DNA from: Arbacia lixula
Taxonomy: Eukaryota > Echinodermata > Echinoidea > Arbacioida > Arbaciidae
DNA: 64,000 nt
Assembly (NCBI GenBank): GCA_963669155.1
Contig: OZ022579.1
Coordinates: 21,926,571 to 21,990,570 of the forward strand
Reading direction: 5' to 3'
Shown here: positions 56,553 to 64,000 of the stretch, piece after piece
Position numbering within the stretch: the stretch's first letter is position 1
Layout: every line of letters starts with the position of its first letter
Notes under the pieces: model-generated
Seen by the model: only the letters and a program-made list of their open reading frames with translations
Told to the model about the DNA's origin: nothing
Database searches by the model: none
Program-made: the position numbers and the translations under genes

Positions 56553-57181
56553 AAGGTCCTCTGCCATCAAAATGTATGTTGACTTCTGCTGATGCAACTT
56601 GATATGTATATAACAAAATCACTAACTGTTCAATATAAATATGTGTCCTATATTTTAAAATAATTTTTCTATATTTTTTCTCAGCACTGATAAGCTCCGC
56701 CTCCAAAATATCCTCGAATTCAAGATTCCTCCTGTAAGCAGGATAATAGACATAATTGATGCACAAACCAAACTTTGCAATGACTACCTGCAAGTGCTTA
56801 TAATAGCATCACATAGCTAGCACATTTCTGACATAAGGAAACGATTATTCCCACATGAAAGGTTGTTAGATGGTATTGTGTGAAGACATGTGATGCTCTT
56901 AAGTGGCCGGCATGTGGAGGTAGTCATTGCAATGTTTAATATTTATTTATGCATAAATTCTGCTTATTATCCTGCTAATTTCTACCTTTGATGATGTCAC
57001 AGGGGGGAGTATTGAGTTGGAGGATAATTTGGAGGCGGGGCTTATCAGTGCAGAGAAAAAATAAAGAAAAATATTTTAAAATATATGACACATATTTCCA
57101 TTGAATAGTTAGTGATTTTGCTATGTACATATTATGTTGCATCAGCATAAGTCGACATACATTTTGATGACTGGGACCTTT
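56553..57181. mobile_element. Long-TIR element with arms of about 165 bp
   Basis: The arms run from 'aaggtcctctgccatcaaaa' to 'gataagctccgcctccaaaa' on the left, with the inverse from 'ttttggaggcggggcttatc'-type sequence to 'gactgggacctt' on the right. Both arms remain recognisably similar throughout. It lies between the divergent RUSF1 and UBE2O starts. Confidence 0.85.
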
Positions 57182-57279
57182 CAAAAAAGAATATAAATTA
57201 TGAGATGTAAAAGCTTGCAACTTCTTCTTTTCTTTTGGTCACGTGCCGAAACGTTTTGTTCAGGTCTTACTGTTCCAAA

Positions 57280-58165
57280 TTTAATATCTGCACGACGGAA
57301 GTCGTAAAACATGCATGCTCGGAATTTGACACTACAATTTGGCTTTTGAAACTATCGTATGACACTTAAACTAACTATAAAGACTAATTTGAGATGAAGC
57401 TGAATATTACTCTATACATCTGTATTACTCTCATACAGGGCTCATATTGTTTCAGTTTGAAATACGGGCTTAAACCGGTATTTCACGCACCACATTCACA
57501 GGATTGTATTGAAAATTGTCACAATTCTCCCAACTATTGTCGGGACTTTATTTAACCAGTTAGTAAAAACTTTTACTAACTAATGATCGAGTTCATAATG
57601 AGGTGGGGTAAAAGCTGAATAATTCTTCTTCACTGTCATAAAGGTAACATGTCGGAACTTTTTTTTTTATTTTGGTCTTATTCAATTTGAAATCGGGACT
57701 CAATTCAGCATTTTGGCAAATTTGCGCATGACATTTGAAAGATATATATATAACGCCAAAAATTGCCATTAGTTTTTATCTTCTCAGTTTTTTCCCCCTT
57801 AAGTTGGGGTTTTAAAACTATTGTATGACACTTAAACAAACTAATGATTACATGAGATGAAAGCTGAATTATTGTTCTTTACTCTCATATAAGTCACATG
57901 TCGGAACTTTTTGATTGGGTCCTAAACGTTTCAGTTTGAAATATGGGCTCATAGGTTAAATCATATCACGCACGGCATTCACAAGATACCGAAAATGGCT
58001 ATAATTCCAAAAATGTCCAGGCTTTTTATTATGTCAATTTAATTTACTAAATTAGTAAGTTTTCTGGAGTCATACGATAGTTTTAAAAGCCCCGATATTT
58101 TTGGAAAATATATATATGGCAATTTTTTGTATGACTCCTGTGAATGACGTGCAGTTCCGACATGT
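57280..58165. repeat. Diverged direct and inverted repeats
   Basis: 'actatcgtatgacacttaaa' (about 57350) recurs at about 57815 and inverted at about 58070. 'catgtcggaac' and 'gtttcagtttgaaata' blocks also recur. It is probably a decayed element; the borders are uncertain. Confidence 0.5.
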
Positions 58166-58772
58166 CGTATATAATAAGCTGGGAGTAATAACTCTTCTCA
58201 TTTTTCACCTCATGTAACTCATATCGTGGAATGGTATATCTATAAAATAGACATTCCTGATGAATAAGACAGATAAAGCAATATTGTTGATTCAACTATT
58301 GTTGACTAGAACCTTTTCCCTATAGGGAAGATTTTAATTGCCCATGCAATAGGCCTACTATAGCTGGAGAGTATAGCTGGAATCAAACTTATGAACAAAT
58401 GTTGAAAGGTGTTTAACTGATAAACACACATGGAGGAAAAGGAGAATGAATGAGAAGAAATGCAAGGAAGTGCAGGAGGGCAGAACTGATAATCTGAAAA
58501 AGGACTCTTTCGCTCGGAGCGCAAAGGAGAACGTAATTTCAGGCCTCAGTGTTGAAAGAAATATGAAAGAATAAAACAAATGAAGACCGACTCAAACCCA
58601 GTTGGATACTTAATGAATTTCTTGAATAACAAAGTAGCCAGCCTATATTTATACTGAACATGATATTTGTGAAAAAAATGTTGAATATCAGATTAAAAAG
58701 ATAGGCTCCTTCTATCTATAGATGATACCCTATTATAAAATGAACATTTGTAAAAAAAAATATATATATATA

Positions 58773-58932
<160 letters not shown>

Positions 58933-59443
58933 GATAAATAAATAGATAAATGAATAAAAAATACTGTCCGACGTGTATTTTTGAGACGTTCCTAGTATTA
59001 TAGTGATGGACTGGTTTGTCTGTTTATGGATTCAGAGAATTTTGATTAAACGACTAAGCAGTTCATCATGTTTGTATTGATTACTAAAACAGAGATAAAG
59101 AAATCCATCAAACGAAAGAAGGAAGGGAAAAATGAAGGAATCAAATTAGATACAAAGGAGGAAGAAAGTAGGTAAATATAACATGAAGGAAGATAGAAGG
59201 TAATCAAAATATTCAAATCTCTAGAAGAAAGAGATATCACCATTCAACGAAAAAAGAAAAGAACGAGGGAAGTAAAGGAAATCACATCTTTGAATATCAA
59301 AATTGGGGGATGTGAATCTGTTTATCAGTTAACACCGTACTACTACATGTAGTACAAGACAAATCAGTCGTACGGTACCCGTAAATAGGCGTCTAGAGTG
59401 TGAAATTAACATGATTAATGAGAAAAAGAAAAAAAAGATAACC
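58933..59443 (+). promoter_or_regulatory. UBE2O upstream region
   Basis: About 510 bases between the microsatellite and the start codon. I see no TATA box at a convincing distance; the transcription start is unknown. An in-frame upstream ATG at 59411 would add 11 residues (MINEKKKKKIT), but ACCATGG at 59441-59447 is the better initiation context. Confidence 0.3.
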
Positions 59444-62400
59444 ATGGCGGCGACAACCTTGTCTAAAGAAGATGTTGTCAGAAGGAAACATCGGGGTCAG
59501 ATTCAACTCGGTCTAGTGACTTACAGCTACACTGGTGACAGTAGCTCCGAGGACGAAGATGATGATGATTCCGACATCGTCCGACAAGGCGAGGCTCGAA
59601 TTTCGTGGTATCCAAGAGGTCGAGAGGAAGTGCTCGCAGAGGAAAAGGTGAGCTGTAGAAGTCAATGTGTAGTCCCATATGTTGCATCTCCTGTCTACAC
59701 TGGAGTTGTTTAGTGAAGGCAAGCAATCTGTTGTTTTTTGTCATGGAGTCATATAGCCCCGGGACTGCTCCCGCGCAGCGGGAGCGTCCTGAGGGCTCGC
59801 CAGTCCTGAGGGCTCGCCACCAATTTCCCGGCATGTCTGGTCCGACTACCGAGAAATCAACCCGTGCACATGAATGAATTATTCATTTCAAGTACATTTA
59901 TCACATATAAATGGCCAAATGTATTGAATGTATACCTGAGCTATAAAATTGCTTGAAAATGCTAAGCAACGTTACAAATTTCCTCCTCATATACGATCAT
60001 GATCTTTGTAACAAATACGGTTTGCCGAGGCTGCCATCTTGGCTGCTTCAAAAACGTACACGGTAAAGGGGAACTGGCGCATGCGTATTAAGTTTTGCAT
60101 CGCAGCTGCTGTCGTGCGATTCTGAACAACTTCAGGTCGAAAACAATTTTTAAAAATACAACATGGATTAAATACATCTTCAAACCAACTACGGAATTAT
60201 TCAGGTATATATTTTACGTAAATATGTGCAATGGATTTGAGATTTGAGTTACAGAATTGCTGAAACCAACTAATATAATCACTGCTAATCTCGACTTCCT
60301 TACTTCAAAGCTCCGTGCTACGCAGCCCGCTCACTGCGTGAGCGGGCTGGTCGCAGTAAGGAGTCATAGAGTTTAGTATGATGCGGTTGCCTCTAAACGA
60401 CGAACTTATGTTTTCTTAGCACTTAAATGATAATTTGAAATTACTGAAAGGATGAGGTACGCACAGGAAAAGCAGTCAGCAGACAAGTCTTGAATCATCA
60501 GTGTAGGTGGTTTATTACAACAGCAGACACCAAACAGCAGACGCCAAACAGCAGCCCCTGTAATCCAATACAGGAGCATGAACATACTTAATAAACATAC
60601 TTAATACATATACATTTCTCGTTTATAACAAAACAATAATTTCTTGTTTTCTTTTCAAAATCAATTTGAACAATAACTCACCAAGGCAAGTTCATATAGA
60701 GCCTTCCCAGGATGAGGGAAAAGGACCGTGATGACAAAACGTGAAGACTATACGTGGTGACAATACGTGATGACAATACGTGAACTTAAGTGATTTCCAA
60801 TAGGTATCTGCACGTATGTGCTCCAAAGATTAAGAAAATGAAAATAACAATTATTTTTTAACAACACCACGCATCTTTTTGCGCTCATATTCAAAGCAAA
60901 ACGCACAACGCATTATGCGTGCTACACGTCAAACGTCACAATAGACATCATACGTCATAATAACAGACAATTATACATTACTACATTACAACATTTTCTA
61001 TTTATGTTAGAAATGACAGTGTGACCTGATTGTTTTCTGTTGAAATTCAAGTATTTGTTGTACTACAACTAGTGTAGACTAGCTTACACCGAAAAATCAG
61101 TCTCTGTAGGACGTTGGATCCATTGAGATTGCATCTGGCTCCTCTGAACACCCTATCTATTTGGGTGGTATGTCAAAAAATGTAATTTCGATTAAAGAAT
61201 GCCCCGAGTAAGACGGTTATTCCTGTCCAGTGTAGACTAGTCTTCCAATAAAATATAATGAATATGGAATAGTCATGTCATGATATCATTATGATCTTTA
61301 TGTTTTACTTTGGGACTATGAGTCCACCCTAAATCTAATTTAGTTAAAGTTATACCCCCAAAATGAGCTTGAATTAGAAAAAAAGGAATGCCATGTACAA
61401 AACAGTTCCATTTTGTTTTGACAATTTAAAAAGTTTTGCCTTGCTCTGGCTTTGCCTTTTGATGATTGTAATAAGCACAATTCTTATGACGTACTTGCTG
61501 ACTGTGTAGATTATTCTAACAAGTTTGTTAGAGAACCAGGATGGGTCAGGTCATACTAAGTTTAAATGTAGGATGTGTATGTATTTGAAATCAAAACAAA
61601 ATAAAGTAAAGAGCTTCTCAGTTGTAATCTGATAACAATCTGATAAGACCTGTCCCTCCACTTATCTTGCCCATACTGTACACTTTTCTGCTCCCAACCC
61701 ACATACCTCCCCTCCTACATCATCCAGGTGACTCTTCACGACCGGTCCCTGCTCCCAGGAGATATAGTGCGGCACAGCGAGCCGGGCCGTAGCCAGAAGG
61801 GTCTGGTGAAGGCCATCAGAGTCCTCTGTCACTTACAGGTTCTGAACACTAGGCAGATGATCTACAATATTCCCAGCCAAGACTTGCAGCCTATCGTGGT
61901 AATAAAACCTCACTGCCTGAACAAGGCCAAAGGAGCACAGTTAGGGCCATTTTCATGAAACCTTTCTGGAATCCGTGTCCAGTTAGTTACTTAACTCCAA
62001 TTAGCTTCAGCATTTTTAGTAACTAACTAGGCTTGGAAGGCTTTAAGAATATGGCACCTGGGGCCGTATTCCAAAAAGAATTTTTTTTTTTAAGTCTTAG
62101 CAATTTGTCTCGGCCTTTTTCTTGTCTGAGAAATTTGTTCTAACGGTGTTCCATAAACTTTAGTCAATTTTTCTTAAGTCAGACAATATGGCTTAGCCAA
62201 ATCTTATAATTCTTTGACATCATGAGAAAATTGATGACGTCACACAACATTCATCACACTCGTACTCATGAACAGCTCCCCCGCAGTGAAAAGTCAATGC
62301 TATACTGTGTACAACCATGCTGCAACCCCAAAGTTAAGACAACTTGCAGTTGTCTTAAAGTAAGGGCAAAATTCTTAGCCGTTTGTAGTGTATAGAATAC

Positions 62401-64000
62401 TAAGTGTACAATTTTTAAAAAAAAGTTACTTAGCCATACATCCTAAACCTGTCTTAGACAAGCACACAATCTTAGCCAACTTCTCAGACAAAATTCTTAG
62501 ACAAATCTGTATGGAATACATGTTTTGGCTAAGAATTTTGACAATCTTAGACAGAAAATTAGACAAATTGCTTAGATTTTTTTTTTGTTACTTAAGCATG
62601 CTTATCTTGTTTATGGAACATAGGCCCTGAACCCTTATCTAGTACCGGTAACCTGAATGTAAACAAAATTAAAGAGATCAACGTTGGATGTAGTTTGGCT
62701 TAAAAGAAAATCTGACTAATGATTCATAGAATCACTAGCCCTGACATTTTTGTTTTTCCTTGTAAAGAAGGCACACATTTCTTTGTCTGTACCATTCACT
62801 ATATTGTAAAGAGATTTTCTCCAGTAAATCTGAGGAGTCAATTCACTTTGTTGCTTACACCCAGAATTGATAAATCTGCTAATTTTTTTTTTTATTTTCA
62901 TCCTCAGTTTCCATTGATTGCTTCCAGCACGACTGGTGACCTTTCCTTGTGCTAATTCAGGTTCTTAATGATTTTGATTCCCATCAGCTAAAGTTCAAAT
63001 TTGATGTTTATGAATTAAAATTCTTGATGTTAACTATTGTCTAAATACAAAGTTTATGATTTGTCAAATTTGTTCAGGATTGTTGGAAACTAACTCTCAC
63101 CATTTAAAAACAATTGTTAGAACAAAGAGTGGTATCTCATTTAGCACAAAAAGGGGTCACCAGTCGTGTGTAAAGTTGTTCTTAGCTTAAGAATAGCTTG
63201 GTGAACCACCACCCTAGTCAATGGTCAAGTTTTAATGTCTCGTGATTCACTTTTGTTGCATCCTGCAGCCATTTCAAGCAGGAGACCACGTTGTCCTGGG
63301 CAACTGGGTAGGGATGGTCAAGGAGACATCCAACAACGTGTTTGTACGCTTCAAGAATAACGCCCGGGCCTTTGTGTCGGAGGATGATGCTTGTCGCTTG
63401 ATAGATATCCATGATAACAGTGATGAGGTAGGAAAAAAAAGGCCCTCATTTCCTCACATCAACCCATGATCATAATCATTTAATAATATTACTGGATGAA
63501 GTAATAGGATTAGGAAGATTATCATTGATAGTAGTATTCTAATAGTAACGGTACATATATGACATCATTTCCAACATGTTTTGAGGCAGGACGCGGCATA
63601 CAAGCAGGTATAACATAATACCACTTGTGAGATTTCTAGGGAGCAGCCCTCTCAACATTTTTGGCTCTCCTTTTTGCCTCTAACTGTTGTAAAAGAAAAG
63701 ATGTAATTTTATGTAATGTTGATTAAGCAGCACGTTTTGAAACTTTTGAAACTTTTGAATTTATTTATGCAGACTTCTTTATAAAGGGTAGCTCCAGCAT
63801 TAGGCTCTTTCTGTTCTCTGTGGACAATAACATACACATCTTGAGATTGTTACACTAATGCAGTTTAATTTTCATTTCAATACAACCAAAAATATATATA
63901 ATAAGGCTAAAAACAAGAAAGGACAACAATGAGTAATTGATAAACCTTTCACCTGTTCCTTTGTTGTACTAGAACTCCATTTTTGGGGAGGAGATTGGGT
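59444..64000 (+). CDS. UBE2O: UBE2O, E2/E3 hybrid ubiquitin-protein ligase (5' part)
   Basis: Exons 59444-59647, 61728-61898, 63269-63427 and 63973 onward, all joining in phase 0; the gene runs off the window. The start ACCATGG gives MAATTLSKEDVVRRKHRGQI. The conserved N-terminal region follows: an acidic SSSEDEDDDDSD patch, ISWYPRGREEVL, then LHDRSLLPGDIVRH, DLQPIVPFQAGDHVVLGNWV, VKETSNNVFVRFKNNARAF and NSIFGEEIG. These match the first substrate-recognition block (CR1) of human UBE2O; the UBC domain lies beyond the window. In mammals UBE2O mono- or multi-ubiquitinates orphan and basic nuclear/ribosomal proteins. Confidence 0.94.
59750..59835. repeat. GC-rich hairpin and direct repeat in UBE2O intron 1
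   Basis: The GCTCCCGC-gca-GCGGGAGC stem is followed by two direct copies of GTCCTGAGGGCTCGCCA-type sequence. It is isolated in AT-rich surroundings and of unknown origin, perhaps the terminus of a rolling-circle element. Confidence 0.5.
60315..60365. repeat. GC-rich perfect hairpin in UBE2O intron 1
   Basis: CAGCCCGCTCAC-tgc-GTGAGCGGGCTG has a 12-bp perfect stem and is followed by GGAGTCATAG. A related GGAGTCATA lies beside the hairpin at 59750. The two may be ends of one element of about 600 bp. Confidence 0.5.
60370..61065. other. UBE2O intron 1 stretch
   Basis: It contains short repeats (ACAGCAGACRCCAAACAGCA at about 60520-60555; ACGTGATGACAATACGTG at about 60730-60785) in AT-rich sequence. 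No gene is seen. Confidence 0.4.
61083..61228. mobile_element. TAGAC MITE with 12-base flanking repeats
   Basis: A complete family member in the opposite orientation to 55813, flanked on both sides by AGTGTAGACTAG (61071-61082 and 61229-61240), which may be a target duplication. It lies in UBE2O intron 1. Confidence 0.7.
61945..62048. mobile_element. Short MITE (GGGCCATTTTCATGAAA ends)
   Basis: 'gggccattttcatgaaacct' pairs imperfectly with 'ttaagaatatggcacc'. Same family as 54294-54402. It lies 46 bases after UBE2O exon 2. Confidence 0.6.
62050..62628. mobile_element. MITE (GGGGCCGTATTCCAAAAAG ends)
   Basis: 'ggggccgtattccaaaaaga' and 'tttatggaacataggccc' are imperfect inverses. The interior has repeated 'cttagacaa' motifs on both strands. 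It abuts the preceding MITE in UBE2O intron 2. Confidence 0.65.

Overview
The window is animal nuclear DNA, AT-rich and dense in transposons, most likely from a marine invertebrate deuterostome and probably an echinoderm (sea urchin-like). This rests on genes with many short exons whose proteins align well with vertebrate orthologues, an apparently whole DIRS-type tyrosine-recombinase retrotransposon, many TIR/foldback elements, and rolling-circle-like repeats with (GTCC)n cores. The species cannot be fixed from the sequence alone.

Four host genes are visible. (1) 1502-2002, minus: first coding exon of an unrecognised protein with a basic, mitochondrial-type N-terminus. (2) 4485-27726, plus: a USP36-type nucleolar deubiquitinase. 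I place 16 coding exons that join in frame to about 1329 codons. (3) 56345 down to 43327, minus: RUSF1 (root UVB sensitive family, C16orf58), with 14 coding exons giving about 453 residues. (4) 59444 to the window end, plus: the first four exons of UBE2O, an E2/E3 hybrid ubiquitin ligase. USP36 and RUSF1 are convergent. RUSF1 and UBE2O are divergent and share about 3.1 kb of upstream DNA.

Layout: 1-560 TIR-element remnant; 1056-3567 palindromic MITE cluster and the probable divergent promoter region of genes 1 and 2; 4485-27726 USP36, with a rolling-circle-like element in intron 2 (6443-7784), a DIRS element in intron 4 (10546-15611) and a 30-bp minisatellite in intron 12; 27727-29505 probable 3' UTR; 29.6-36 kb a transposon belt with a 5'-truncated LINE nested in a long-TIR element; 36-38 kb no recognisable feature; 38.06-45.72 kb two tandem copies (about 3.1 kb each) of the RUSF1 3' end, separated by a second rolling-circle-like element made of 157-bp repeats; 45.8-56.3 kb the rest of RUSF1; 56.5-59.4 kb intergenic MITEs and a (TAC)n tract; then UBE2O.

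The most interesting signal is a family of seven related sequences, all sense-oriented, lying only in USP36 introns (introns 6, 7 twice, 9, 10, 13, 14; an eighth decayed trace in intron 11). Each full copy reads as a C/D-box snoRNA: terminal stem, C box, guide-length segment, internal D'/C'-like boxes, second guide-length segment, D box, closing stem. One copy shows a compensatory double change in an internal stem. USP36 is known in mammals as a nucleolar enzyme acting on snoRNP proteins, so it is a fitting snoRNA host. Second in interest are the duplicated, still spliceable terminal exons of RUSF1, with a repeat element exactly at the junction whose units carry tandem nuclear-receptor half-sites.
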